This document shows, in pieces, positions 1-11,770 of a DNA stretch of 64,000 nucleotides (the first letter of the stretch is position 1; the number at the start of each line of letters is the position of its first letter). The position numbers and the translations under genes were made by a program. The stretch comes from Beta vulgaris subsp. vulgaris. Its lineage: Eukaryota; Streptophyta; Magnoliopsida; Caryophyllales; Amaranthaceae. Location of the stretch: contig NC_079208.1 in the NCBI RefSeq assembly GCF_026745355.1, forward strand, positions 20,837,398 to 20,901,397, read 5' to 3'. Under the pieces are notes generated by a model. That model had not been told where the DNA came from and did no database searches. It worked only from the letters and a program-made list of their open reading frames with translations.

Positions 1-269
1 GCAATTTTATAGCAAGAGCATTAATTTTCATCTTTTAAATCAGCTTTATCAAAATCAGATATAGATTTAGGAATTACCTCATTCTTGTCATTAGTGGTAG
101 TGACTTCAAAATCACCTACCTCTATGACTCTCCATACCTGGTAGTTGTCGGCTTTGATAAAGATCTCCATTCTGTTCTTCCAGTAAGTGTAAAACTTACC
201 ATTGAACATTGGTGGCCTCTGCGTAGAGTACCCTTCTTCCAGTTTCTCTCTAGTATTCATATTTTTCAA
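1..269 (-). pseudogene. gag: Sire-A gag, N-terminal fragment with frameshift
   Basis: The gag polyprotein forms the retroelement capsid. This fragment probably starts at the ATG at 260 (MNTREKLEEG), with an in-frame ATG at 269. It carries the family signature YWKNRMEIFIKADNYQVWRV and is closely similar to the gag openings of Sire-B (16353) and Sire-C (45465). The frame ends at a stop near 21, at a point where Sire-B and Sire-C continue. The other frame resumes the family-like sequence (around INALAIKL), so a small frameshift near 25-30 explains the stop. The rest lies outside the window. Confidence 0.85.
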
Positions 270-310
270 GATCTTGAACTCAACAGGGTTTCCTGAATAT
301 TAGAGTTCCC

Positions 311-322
311 GCTCTGATACCA
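311..322 (-). other. Primer binding site of Sire-A
   Basis: The minus strand reads TGGTATCAGAGC, the usual Copia primer site complementary to the 3' end of initiator tRNA-Met. It is separated by two bases from the LTR end at 325, which fixes the LTR boundary and the direction of the element. Confidence 0.9.
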
Positions 323-324
323 AT

Positions 325-1944
325 TGTTGTATAATATGAGCACTATAAGAGGGGGGGGGTGAATTATAGTGAGAGAATAAGCACTACTTTTTGCGGAATT
401 AAAAGTAAACTTGGGAACAAACAATGGGAACACGAGAGATTTTACGAGGAAAAACTTCCTAGGCCTAGTAGGAAGAAACAACCTCGACCACAAGGGATTT
501 TAAACAACTTTCCAATATAATAGGCCAAAACAACTCGATTACAACCTATTACTTTTCTCTCGATTCTCAACTTAAGTCACTCAACTCAAGTTCCCAACGA
601 CAGTTCCCAACAACTGACGTTTTCTCTCAAACTTCACTCGAAGTTCCTTTCTCTTTCTCTTTCTCTTTCTCTTGCTTCACTCAAAGCTTTCTCACACTTA
701 CAAGAGTTCACTCAAACCCTTTTCCCAAAAATATACACTTTGTAAAACAATGGAAGAGTAATGAAAACTCGATTAATGTAAGTATGAATTCTCTTAAGGA
801 AAGGCACTGACACTTTAGATAACTTAAGACAAATTAACTAAGTCAGACACACTTTGGTGTGACTAATAAAAGTCAGACACAATTTTTCTCAAGTGAATTA
901 GGCGCCTATTTATAGACCTTTAAGACAAGACATGATTTCCACTAACTTAGACCATTATCACATGTTCTCCATGATTTCTAATTAATTAATTAAATTAAAT
1001 TATTTATTCTAAGTCATGTGCATCATCCACTAATCCATTACTTCACTTCATAGAAGCAGTAACAAAGTACGTGGTTTTGCAAACTTGGAGAATAATTAAT
1101 CTTATTTAATTTAATTAAATACTTGGAGGATAATTAACTTAGGCCACTAAATCCACTAACTCCATAAACTTGAAGCAGTAAATCATTTAGGCGTGTAAGC
1201 TAGAAATTAGGAAATAAATAAATAAAAATCTTTTAGCTAGTTTTTAGGAGAAAAAATCTTTTTCGAAATATTTTACAAAAACCGGAAAACATATTTTTTT
1301 ATTTCGAAAAATCCGAAGCTCTTAAAAACCGGAAATAATATTTTTTTCGAAAACTAAATCTTTTAAATAAAATATAAAAGATAAAATATATATTTTAAAA
1401 AGATAAGATTTGAAAATCAGAGATTTTAAAATCAGAAAATCTATTTAAAATCTTTTCCTAACAAACTTAAACTAACTTCCTAAAATTATGGATCTTAGTC
1501 AAATTATCCCTAAAAACTCTAACAACTATATTGGGCACACAAATACCTTAGGCGCACAATATTAGTCACTTAGTAGTTCCTAAATTAGTTTTAAAGTCTT
1601 GTTCCCTAATTATTAAGTCTTGTTCCTAAGCCTTGTTCCTATAGTGCCAGGTCTGTTCCTTTCATGGGAACAGAACCAAGTTCCTTTGAGAATTCACCAC
1701 GAACTTAATAAAGCTATTACTCAACCTTAACAAGAAGATTAATAAATACCCTAATGTATTCTAATCTTCATTCCATGCTTGATTCTTCATTTCTCGAACA
1801 TCTTTACTTCGATCTGATTAATTCTCCGCTTTAATCTTCAATCAAGTATTCTCTTAGCTCGAGCATGAATTACCTTGCAACAACATAAATAAAATATACT
1901 ATGTCTTTTGTGGTTAGGTCATCTTCAAAACTCAAGGGTCAACA
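325..1944 (-). repeat. 5' LTR of Sire-A (about 1620 bp)
   Basis: The LTR begins TGTTG and ends CAACA as read on the plus strand, and abuts the primer site at 311-322. It is alignable over most of its length with the LTR at 52290-53830, including the G-run just inside the end, the AAACTTCACTCGAAG region, an adjacent pyrimidine microsatellite (TTTCTC repeats at about 645-675) and the GTTCCT-rich part at 1600-1690. A 1.6-kb LTR suits the large LTRs of Sireviruses. Confidence 0.88.
907..914 (-). promoter_or_regulatory. Candidate TATA box of the Sire-A LTR
   Basis: The minus strand reads TATAAATA followed by GGCGCC. The same combination stands at the matching place in the Sire-D LTR (52824-52831), so it is conserved within the family. 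The transcription start is not visible from sequence. Confidence 0.55.
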
Positions 1945-3729
1945 CTATCCTTGAAGGTCATCGTTGGGCACGTGGCCGAGGAAGCGACATCGGTCTCGTT
2001 TTTTAGGGTGTAGAGGTGATTCTTTCGAGAGCGGCTGGTCAAGCCGCCCGAGGCGTATCCCCCTGCGATGACATTCACGTACCCGGCTGTCTCATCGCTA
2101 TGGGTTTGCTTTTCCTGTCGAGGCTCCCTCTTCTCCTGGTAGCGCTCTTTTCATCTCCCGGCAGTCACGAGTTGTGTGAGCGCAGTCGTGGTGGTATTTG
2201 CACCAGAGCCTCTTGTTCCTCTTGTTAACGGACGTTTGGATGGGGTTAGGCTTTTGTAAGGTGTATTTATCCTTGATGTCAAGGTAGATCTCTTTTCTGT
2301 TTAAGTTGTACCGAGGATCGTGCCTGTTGTCTTCCAGCCGGGGCTTCTTGTCTCTTTATTTTCGAGGGACATCCCTTGAGTTGTCCACTCGAGGAGTGTA
2401 TTCGTGCTTTCTCTTTTTGGAACTGGGTTCCTCCTGTGTTTGCAGATATCAGAAGCTTGGCTGAACATTTGGGTAAGGTTCATTGCTTCCGGGAATGTCA
2501 AGGCCTTGCTCTCCGCAAGCTTCAGATTGAATCTGCTCGAAGGGTAAAACCCGAACATGGGCGCAGTGAACGCGACGCTATCCTGGAGGTCAAAGACCTT
2601 TAGGCGATTCCTCGTTGAATCTTTTGATATAATCTGCCAAGTCTTCTTCTCTTCGTTGCCTAATAGACATGAGGTGAATACTTTTCTTTCGATGCCTTCG
2701 ACCGGCTATGAAGTTCTACTTGAAGGCCGTTTTGAGGGATGCGAAGTTCGAGATACTTCCAGGGACAACGTTCTGTGAACTCGGTTAAAGCTAACCCCTT
2801 CATGGTAGTAGGGAAGAACTTACACCATACAACCTCGCTGCATGTCTACACACTCATTTGTGCTTTGAACGCCGCTAGGTGGTCGATAGGATCGATCGGT
2901 GGTGCCGCCATAGTGGTCGATCGGTGGGACCTCAACCTTTCGTGGAATGGGAGCCCTCATGATACTTTCGCTCAAAGGAGTGACGAAACCCAGATTGCCC
3001 ATCTGGGCCTCGGACTCGTGGCTGGGCTCAGAACTGCTAGATGCCTGCTTGTTCTCTCGATGGTCTTTCTTATGCCGTCGAGGTTCCCTCTTCTCCCGGT
3101 CAGGGATGGGGGTCTTCTCCTACTTTAGACTATGCTCACTTTTCGTTCAGGTCATCGCGGCCTTCACGATTGCCATTTCTCAGGTGGCGCTCGTTGATCA
3201 CATGCCTCGCGTCCCCTTTGCTAGGAGCGGCTCGAGCTGACCTTTGAGGAGCTCGTGGTGAATTTGGCGGATCGAGGGCTATCAGCTAAGGTTGGTCGAG
3301 GTGCCTCGCTCGAGGTTGTCCTAAGACCAGTCGAGGTATGGGAGGAAGGGGTGGCCTGTTCGAGGTCCCTTCTCATCCTGCTTGGAAGTTCAATATCAGG
3401 GCCCGAAGACTACGCTCGAGGTTGTCACTTAGGCGATCTGCTAATTGCTTGAGGTCCTATTGAGTGACCGGACTAGAGCTGGTTTGTTCATATCGAGGGG
3501 GCTCCAGTTGAGTTTGAACCGTCCTCCATTGAGGTCTCCCAGAGTTGATGGCACTGGTTGCCTCTCGAGGGTGGACCTCTTCGAGGATATGCTGATGGCG
3601 AGATGACAAGATGGGAGCTTGTCGAGGGTTCTCTGCTGTTTCATCGGCCACCTCATGGGAAGGTGTCCTCGAGCGACGGGATAGGATGGGGGTCCTCTGT
3701 CGCCTCCGATTTCTCCGAGTGATGGCCAT
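1945..3729 (-). pseudogene. gag: Degenerate Ty3/Gypsy gag (Gyp-1)
   Basis: On the minus strand this starts at the ATG at 3729 (MAITRRNRRRQRTP), runs through an arginine- and proline-rich N-terminal part, then a stretch at about 2820-3002 with APIPRKVEVPPIDHY and GTTD, as in plant Gypsy gags just before the capsid domain. The retrotransposon gag core follows near 2600-2720 (HLMSIRQRREEDLADYIKRF). The C-terminal tail near 2140-2235 (LWCKYHHDCAHTTRDCREMK) is the usual end of these gags. Several stops and frame changes break it. It is GC-rich with many CTCGAG words, as in the Gypsy LTR at 7709-8998, so the two may be pieces of one family. Its left end is cut by Sire-A. Confidence 0.75.
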
Positions 3730-4662
3730 GAAAATGTTCCTTATTTATAGGTGTTGAAATGTGTGAAAATGTTCCTACCAGGCTGGTACAGGATCCGAGA
3801 CGGGTGGGACCCACTAAGGGCTTGCAATGCTTGCGAAGGGCTTTGGGAAATATGGGGGCGCACTAAGGGTTTATTGGGCCCAAACACAAACTATTTATTT
3901 ATTAACAATTAATAAGCAAATAAATATTTGCATAATAATTATAAAACTTAACAAATTTAAGCTAAAAATGTTTAGGAAACTATTATTTTAATTCAATTAC
4001 TTATTCAAAATATGGCTAGAATAATCATTATTAATCACAAATTTTCAAAATAGGAAACTTTTGGATTTATGTTCGGCTTTCGAAAATAAGATTTTCCCAA
4101 AACATTTTTTTTATATTGACTTCTTGACTTGTTGATCGTTGACCAGCAGCAGAAGCAGCTAGTCAACCGCCAACCACGTAACAACCTTGGTTGAAATTTC
4201 AAATCAATGTTCATCGAGAAACGCACCAAGCCCCAGCCATCAAAGCACCAAGTGTTCCGGTAAGGCCACGCCAAGGCGCTACCATCGGACCTCGCTGTAC
4301 CATCCCAGCCGCGAGTCGACGCTGACAACTCGGCCAAATAGCCCCACGAGTAGTTGTGCACCTCACTTGCACCACACGTTACCTGCCTCACTAGCGCCAC
4401 TCGATCCAACCTATTTCGGTAACCCTCTGCGAGCAACCATCGTCGGTGGGGCCACCCATCCATGGTTGGTAACCTATTTGAATTTTGTATTTATTTACAA
4501 AAAGTTTAATTAATCTTTAATTAACAATTAATTTAAAGATTTAGGATTTAATTAGGTTATAGGAATCCAAAAATCTATAGCAGAACTTTTAAATTAAACA
4601 ACAAATCTTAAACAAAATTTAGAATTGTTGCGATTAGATTTGAACGAATAATCTCCATTTAA
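3730..4662. other. Unassigned sequence between Gypsy gag and LINE
   Basis: Bases 3730-3870 are moderately GC-rich and may be the leader of the Gypsy gag. Bases 3870-4140 and 4464-4660 are AT-rich without recognisable content. Bases 4146-4460 are GC-richer with an open frame on each strand, but neither resembles a protein I know. No LTR end or terminal repeat could be placed. Confidence 0.4.
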
Positions 4663-5005
4663 TTTTTTTTTTATTTTTTGGTAATTCAAAGTTGTTCTTG
4701 ATAACCAAAAAAAATGGGGCACAACCTAAGGGTGAGAGAGCAACAAACGACCCCATACCACCCACAACACACAACCAACAAAATCAAAAGAAGCCTAGTT
4801 CTTTCAAGCTCATCACAATTGCAAGCGACTTTAAAGATTACCTCCTTGACTATAGCATGGGGGCTTAGCAAAGCGTCCCTAAAGCACTTGCTATTGCGCT
4901 TAATCCAAATGGCATATAAGCTCTCAGTAAATAATATCACATACAACCTGTCCTTGCTTCTCTTACTCCTAGCCTTTTGGATACCTCTTCTATATAGGCC
5001 TATGA
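4663..5005 (-). pseudogene. 3' end of an L1-type LINE, inverted
   Basis: The minus strand encodes a C-terminal LINE ORF2 piece (RRGIQKARSKRSKDRLYVIL, then KVACNCDELERTRL), which is homologous to the C-terminus of the plus-strand LINE at 6590-6800 (KARSKKDENRVLVIL, NTACNCNEKQRQ). It ends in an A-rich tail, seen as T-runs at 4663-4679 on the plus strand. This is therefore the true 3' end of a LINE copy, truncated at its 5' side near 5005, where it meets a second copy in the opposite direction. The two copies are diverged, so they are different insertions or subfamilies. Confidence 0.75.
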
Positions 5006-6941
5006 ACATCACCCTTATCATACTTATACCTAAAGTGGATCAGGCTTTGCAGGCTAAAGACTTTGGGCATATAGCATGTTGCTCAATGCTTTACAAGATC
5101 GCCAGTAGACTAGGGCAAGTGATATCAGAGATTATTAATCCCTCTCAAGCAGGGTTTATTCCTGGGAGATACATTACAAATAATATTCTGCTAGCAACAG
5201 AGTTGCTTAGAGGATATTCTAGATCTCATGTCTCTCCTAGATGTGTTATCAAAGTTGACATTAAGAAGGCGTATGATTCAGTTCAGTGGACCTTTTTAGA
5301 AGTGATAGAATTGGGATTTCCTAGGCAGTGGGTAAACTGGATAATGGCATGTGTTTAAAGTGTGTCTTATTCAGTGCAAATTAATGGCATTGCTTCAAAG
5401 CTTTTTCCTGCTAAACATTGCTTAGATAGGGAGATCCACTTTCCTCATTCCTCTTTGCCATAAGTATGGAGTATTTGAGCAGATGTCTTGATGAATTATC
5501 TGGAGATCCAGATTTCAACTTTCATCTAAAGTGTGAAAGACTTAAGTTAACTCATCTCATGTTTGTAGATGACTTGCTTTTATTTGCAAGGGCATATCAT
5601 AGCTCAGTTACTAAAATTATGAAGGCTTTCAGGAAGTTTTCTAGTGCCCCTGGTCTTGAAGCTAGCATTGAGAAGAGTTGTATTTACTTTACTGGTGTTA
5701 GGAGGGAAGATGCTACTGATATAGTTGCAGCTGTGTCTCTTCCAATGGGAGATTTATTATTTAGATACTTGGGTGTTCCTTTGGCAACTAGGAAACTCAA
5801 TTACTCCCAGTGTAAAATTCTTGTGGACAAGATTACTCTAAGGGCTCAGGCTTGGATGGCTCATATGTTGAGCTATGCTGGTAGATTGCAACTTATTAGA
5901 AGCATCCTTAGTAGTATGCAGAACTACTGGGCTCACATCTTTCCCCTGCACAAGAAGCTCATCAAAGCAGTTGAAATGGTGTGTAGAAGATTCTTGTGGA
6001 CAGGGAAAACTCTTGATTCTAAGAAAGCTCCAGTTGATTGGCATAATTTCTTTTATCCTAAAGCTGCCTTACTCAAGCTCCTATGGGCTATAGAGCTCAA
6101 AGCCAATAAGCCTTGGGTGAAATGGATTGATGCTTATTATCCGAAGCATAATACAGCTCTAAATGTTGTTATAACTAACAACATTTCATGGATTTTAAGG
6201 AAGATTATCAAAGTTAGAGAGACATTAGAAGACATTGGTGGCTGGGAGCAAGTTGTTCATAATGGTCAGTTCAGCATCAAGAAGGCTTACAAAATTATCC
6301 AAGGAGAGTTTAAGGCTGTCAGTTGGAGAAAGCTCATTTGTAATAATAATGCCAGTCCCTAAAGCAAATTTATCCTATGGCTTGCCCTCCATAACAGATT
6401 GGCGACTTGTGATAGAATCAACAAGTGGATGCCTAATTATAATGTTATTTGTTGTCTGTGTAATATAGAAATAGAATCTGTACAACACATGTTCTTTCAG
6501 TGCAGATTCTTAGCTGGTATTTGGACTCAATAGATGCAACAAGTTATAAGAGTTCCTCTGTTGGCAGAGTTTGCTGAAGTTACTAGAGTAACACATGAGA
6601 AAGCTCGAAGTAAGAAGGATGAAAATAGAGTGCTTGTGATTCTTTTCACTGCGACTATTTACACTTTTTGGAGGTGTAGAAATAGGAAGATTTTTGAGCA
6701 ACAAAGCACTACTGAATTAGCTCTTATCAAGGACATTCTCTTCAACACAGCTTGTAATTGCAATGAGAAGCAAAGACAACTCCTCATTTCAGTAGCTTTA
6801 TAGTTGTCCTATGCTCCTAGGTGCAGTTGCCTGATTATTGTAGTTCAGTCCTCTTGTAGACTGTGGTGATGTTAGTTTAGGTTGTATTCTCTCCAAAAAG
6901 TTTTTTTTTGTTTTCAATAACAATTTTGAATTGCAAAAAAA
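5006..6941 (+). pseudogene. 5'-truncated L1-type LINE ORF2 (reverse transcriptase)
   Basis: LINE ORF2 copies its own RNA at a nicked target. Visible in order are the RT start (LIILIPKV, then INPSQAGFIPGRYITNNILL near 5130-5190), the first catalytic region (VIKVDIKKAYDSVQW), the catalytic box FVDDLLLF near 5560-5585, the thumb (FRYLGVPLATRKLNYSQ), the long connector with FLWTGK, and a zf-RVT-like C-terminus at 6534-6803. Frames are broken near 5358-5466 and 6362-6534, and the endonuclease is absent. A short A-tail stands at 6935-6941, directly before the tandem array. It is a dead 5'-truncated copy, joined at its 5' end to the inverted LINE end at 4663-5005. Confidence 0.88.
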
Positions 6942-7708
6942 AGTGAATCTTGAACTTTCTTTATCTAAGAATCGAAATCTTGAATTAATTCGACCACCTT
7001 TGATATTTCTTGATTCAAGAACACCCCTGATCTTGAGAACTAGAATAAAAACACCTTCAAATTCTCTCCTGAATTTAAGTTATTTAACACTAAACACTTT
7101 ATCACTCCTGAAAATTCTTTAATAGTTTGATTAGTTTAGCTCACAAACAAAACAATAATCAAGATTGCATTCTTTAAACAAAAATGTAGATATCTTATTA
7201 ACAACATAAGGAATCGCGTTATATAGGCTACATCCTAACCTAATACAACTAGAAAAGCAAATACTTAAAAAGATAAGAAACTAACTTATCACACAACTAT
7301 CTTAAATCCTAGCTAAACTATAATTTTTAACAACCTAAGTAAAATAATAACTACCATAGACAATCCTAAGAGAACTAGGATTCTATGTAACAACCAATAG
7401 CAAATCAAAACAGAATTAGAATTCTATGTGGCAACCAAGTCCTTCTTAAGCTAGGACTCCTTCTTTACTTACATGCTTTCCTCGAGCCAAGTCACTACAC
7501 ATGCCAAAGCTTGGTTTCTTCCATTAAGAATTTACCCCATGTTCTCTATAACCAAGTCCATAGGCTCATGTAGAAAAACTGCTTTTGCAGCTGCATCATT
7601 CTTAATATGACTACTAAACCAAGAAAGCGTAATAGCCAACTATGAATGTGAATCTTGAACTTTCTTAATCTAAGAATCGAAATCTTGAATTAATTCAAAC
7701 ACCTTTGT
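6942..7708 (-). repeat. 705-bp tandem array, block 1 (one unit)
   Basis: This contains unit 1 of the array, with the word CTCGAGCCAAGTCAC near 7483 that recurs in most units. It starts directly after the LINE tail and is cut by the Gypsy LTR near 7708. On the minus strand the unit has a TATATAAC word (complement near 7219-7226), CAGGAGTG repeats and the region that in other units forms a 74-residue ORF; here that frame is disrupted. Of the three unit variants it is closest to type C (TTGGTTTCTTCC, AACTGCTTTTGC, ACCAAGAAAGC). Confidence 0.85.
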
Positions 7709-8998
7709 CTTCACTTATATAGACCGCCTGAAAAGGACGGTTTGTCTTCCAACGGACTCCAAACCACCTCAAGACGCCACGTCATTGGGCCTCCTGAAAA
7801 GCCCAAAAAGTGCTAACCTCTTGGATCAGTGCCACCTTGCTCCCCAAGGGCTTGACTAGAACCTAGCTCGACCCAACGTAAATACGGTTTTTTCCTCGCA
7901 AAAACCCCTCCGTCGGAGCTCTAACTCCCTGGGCCAGTCGCGCCCAGATGGATGCCAAAGTCCTACTCTTAGGCACCTTACCCCGATCGAGTGAGGGATA
8001 TCTCGATCGATACCATCATCGAGATCGGCACCCGTCAAGTGCTACGGCATCATACCCCTCGAGTGAACCAGGGACGCCTGGGTAACCTCGAGCGAGGCCA
8101 CTTCCCCGAAGTTGTTCGAGGCTTATCAGCCCAAAAAAACCTCGAGCGAAGACTCAGAACTCCTTCAAGTTATACAAACCCGGTCGATAGCTTCGAACGA
8201 AGTCTCAGAAACCCCTCGAGCTGCCTGGGGATCATTGGCCCCTGAGCAACCTCGAGCGAGGTCTCCGAAGCCCCTCGAGTTGCCTGGGGCTCATTGGCCC
8301 TGAGCAACCTCGAGCGAGGTCTCTGAAACCCCTCGAGTTGCCTAGGGCTCATTGGCCCCTAAGCAACCTCGAGCGAGGTCTCCGAAGCCCCTCGAGTTGC
8401 CTGGGGCTCACTGGCCCCTGAGCAACCTCGAACGAGGTCCCTGAAGCCCCTCGAGTTGCCTGGGGCTCATTGGCCCCTAAGAAACCTCGAGCGAGGTCTC
8501 TGAAGCCCCTCGAGCTGCCTAGAGTCCATTGATTTACGAAAAACACACGATGACGACCAGGGCCCCACCATATGTTTTGCGTGGGGCTAATGTTTGGGCC
8601 CAATCATTTCTGATGGGCCGCTTAGCTGGTCAAGACTAAACCCTTCTTGCCAGCGTAGAAGCCTCCCAGTGGGGTCCACCCGCCTTAAATTTCGTGCTAA
8701 CATGGCAGGGAATGTCCTCACACTTTTCAAGGCCAATAAATGCCGGGCAGATCCCCATTTATTGAGGTACGCAATCCCACACAATACACTTGCCAACATC
8801 AAGTAATACAAATCAACTGACTTGATCGTCGGAGGGGCGATCCCGGATCCACCCCCGGGGTAGTCTAACTCTCGCTCTGTGCAGGTTTCCAGATAACCTT
8901 CGAGTATCAGGACTTCACCAACCCTAATCTCGATCATTCCCATCTAATACAAGTTTTTAACTGAAACACAACTGTTCCCAACAACGGGTTCTCAATTT
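7709..8998 (+). mobile_element. Gypsy LTR fragment or solo LTR (Gyp-2, Tat-like)
   Basis: A GC-rich block interrupts an array unit. Its right part has the makeup of plant Tat/Retand-type Gypsy LTR ends: GGGCC-rich words, TTTATTGAGGTACGCAATCC near 8760, and ACTTGATCGTCGGAGGGGCG near 8820. The left part contains CTCGAG-rich sequence and a 59-bp minisatellite. No coding domain is present. Array sequence resumes near 8999 (ACTAAACACTTATCACTCC), with roughly 130 bp of the unit missing, so no clean target duplication can be given. Exact ends are uncertain by tens of bases. Confidence 0.6.
8191..8527 (+). repeat. 59-bp minisatellite inside the Gypsy LTR
   Basis: About five and a half copies of a 59-bp unit. 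The word CTCGAGCGAG (one copy CTCGAACGAG) recurs at 8251, 8309, 8368, 8427 and 8486, giving steps of 58, 59, 59 and 59. Each unit also contains CCCCTCGAG and a GGGGCTCATTGGCCCC-like inverted segment. Since 59 is not a multiple of three, the open frames over it have no coding value. Confidence 0.92.
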
Positions 8999-11770
8999 GG
9001 AGACTAAACACTTATCACTCCTGAAAAGTCTTTAATCGTTTGATTAGTTTAAGTCACAAGCAAAACAACAATCAAGATTGAATTCTTGAAACAAAAATGT
9101 AGATATCTTATTGACAACATAATGAATCGCGTTATAGGCTACATCCTATCCTAATATATACAACTTAAAAAACAAATACTTAACAAGATAAGAAACTAAC
9201 TAATCACACGGATATCTTGAATCCTGGCTAAACTATATTGTTTAACAACCTAAGTAAAATAATTACTACCATAGGAAATCCTAACAAAACTAGGATTCTA
9301 TGTACCAACGAATATCAAATCCAAACATACCTATGATTCTATGTGACAACCAAGTCCTTCTTTAGTTAGGACTCCTTCTTTACTTCCATTCTTTCTTCGA
9401 GCCAAGTCACTACACATGCCAAAGCTTGGTTTTCTTCCATTAAGATTGAACCCCATGTTCTCCATAACCAAGTCCATAGGCTCATGTAGAATAAGTGATT
9501 TTGTATACGCATCATTCTTAATATGATTACTAAACCAAAAAAGCTTAATAACCAATTATGAATGTCAATCTTGAAGTTTCTTAATCTAAGAATCGAAATC
9601 TTTAATTAATTGGAACACCTTTAATATTTCTTGATTCAACAACACTCCTGATCTTGTGGACAAGAATCTAAACACCCTCAAATTCACTCTTGAATTTAAA
9701 TTATTTAACACTAAACACTTATCACTGTTGAAAAGTCTTTAACGGTTTGATTAATTTAGCTTACAAGAAAAACCATAATCAAGATTGAGTTTTTTGACCA
9801 AACATGTAGATATCTTATTAACAACATAATGAATCGCGTTATATAGGCTACATCCTATCCTAATACAACTCAGAAAACAAGTACTTAACAAGATAAGAAC
9901 CTTACTAATCACACACCTATCTTAAATCCTAGCTAAACTATAGTTTTTAACAACCTACGTAAAATAATAACTACCATAGCAAATCCTAACAAAAATATGA
10001 TTCTATGTAACAACCAATAGCAAATAAAAACAGAACTAGGATTCTATGTGAAAACCAAGTCCTTCTTGATCTAGGACTCTTTCTTTACTTCCATGCTTTC
10101 CTCGAGCCAAGTCACTATACATGGCAAAGCTTGGTTTTATTACATTAAGATTGAACCCCATGTTCTCTGTAACCAAGTCCATAGGCTCATGTAGAATAAG
10201 TGTTTTTGCATCCGCAACATTCTTAATATGATTACTAAACCAAAAAAGCTTAATAACCAACTACGAATGTGAATCATGAACTTTCTTAATCCAACAATCG
10301 AAATCATGAATTAATTCGAGCACCTTTGATATTTCTTGATTCAAGAACACTCCTGATCTTGAGAACAAGAATCTAAACACCCTCAAATTCACTCCTGAAT
10401 TAAGTTATGTAACACTAAAAACTTATCACTCCTAAAAAATATTTAATGGATTGATTAGTTTAGTGCACAAGCAAAACAATAATCAAGATAGAATTCTTGA
10501 AAAAAAAATGTAGATATCTTATTGACAACATAATGAATCGCGTTATATAGGCTACATCCTATCCTAATACAACTTGGAAAACCAATACTTAACAAGATAA
10601 GAAACTAACTAATCACACGACTATCTTAAATCCTAACGAAACTATATTTTTTTTCACAACCTAAGTAAAATAATTACAACCATAGCAAATCCTAACAAAA
10701 CTAGGATTCTATGTAACAACCAATAGCAAATCCAAACAGAACTATGATTCTATGTGACAATCAAGTCCTTCTTTAGCTAGGACTCCGTCTTTACTTCCAT
10801 TCTTTCCTCGAGCCAAGTCTCTACACATGCCAAAGCTTGGTTTTCTTCCATTAAGATTGAACCCCATGTTCTCCATAACCAAGTCCATAGACTCATGTAG
10901 AGTAAGTGATTTTGTATCCGCATCATTCTTGATATGATTACTAAACCAAAAACAGCTTAATAACCAATGATGAATGTCAATCTTGAACTTTCTAAATCTA
11001 AGAATCTAAATCATGAATTAATTTGAACACCTTTGATATTTCTTGATTCAACAACACTCCCGATCTTGAGAATAAGAATCTAAACGCCCTCAAGTTCACT
11101 CTTGAATTTAAGTTATGTAACATTAAACACTTATCACTCCTAAAAAATCTTTAATGGTTTGATTAGTTTAGCTCACAAGCAAAACAATAATCAAGATTGA
11201 ATTCTTTAAACAAAAATGAAGATATCTTATTAACAACATAATGAATCGCGTTATATAGGATATATCCTATCCTAATACAACTTGGAAAACAAATACTTAA
11301 GAAGATAAGAAACTAACTAATCACATGACTATCTTAAATCCTAGCGAAACTAGAATTTTTAACAACCTAAGTAAAACAAAGACTACCATAGCAAATCCTA
11401 ACAAAAATAGGATTATATGTAACAACCAATAGCAAATCAAAACAGAACTAGGATTCTATGTGACAATCAACTCCTTATTAAACTAGGACTCCTTCTTTAC
11501 TTCTATGCTTTCCTCGAGCCAAGTCACTACACATGCCAAAGCTTGGTTTCTTCCATTAATATGAACCTTATGTTCTCGATAACACAATTAATAGGCTCAT
11601 GTAGAATAAGTACTTTTGCATCCGCATCATTCTTAATATGATTACTTAACCAAGAAAGCTTAATAACCAACTATGAATGTGAATCTTGAACTTTCTTAAT
11701 CCAAGAATCGAAATCTTAAATTAATTCCAACACCTTTGATATTTCTTGATTCATGAACACTCCTGATCAA
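8999..11770 (-). repeat. 705-bp tandem array, block 2 (units 2-5)
   Basis: Four consecutive units with anchor positions at about 9348, 10052, 10758 and 11463, i.e. steps of 704, 706 and 705 bp. By diagnostic words the order is type B, A, B, C. Units 2 and 3 keep a minus-strand ORF of 74 codons (9331-9555 and 10036-10260) beginning MVIKLFWFSNHIKN. I do not recognise that peptide. The complement of TATATAAC-GCG appears near 9837, 10541 and 11246. The array is cut at 11770 by the CACTA-like end. Confidence 0.92.

Larger units (their letters stand above)
1..1944 (-). mobile_element. Sire-A: 5' end of a Sirevirus-type Ty1/Copia element
   Basis: On the minus strand the order is LTR (325-1944), a primer binding site complementary to initiator tRNA-Met, and the first codons of a Copia gag, which runs off the left window edge. 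The gag opening and the LTR relate it to Sire-B, Sire-C and Sire-D in this window; its LTR is clearly the same family as the one at 52290-53830. The outer end cuts a Gypsy gag at 1945, so Sire-A inserted into that element. The candidate target duplication on this side is ctatc (1945-1949); the other side is outside the window. Confidence 0.85.

Noticed and set aside
4663..6941. One LINE with a twin-priming 5' inversion
   Set aside because: Both arms contain the ORF2 C-terminus and an A-tail, so the inverted arm is a second 3' end and not an upstream part of the same copy.
7856..8603. Protein-coding ORFs over the Gypsy LTR
   Set aside because: Open frames arise from a GC-rich LTR and a 59-bp repeat whose length is not a multiple of three; no family similarity and no consistent frame.
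6942..11770. CRISPR or bacterial repeat array
   Set aside because: Units of 705 bp without short repeat-spacer alternation, in a plant-type transposon context.
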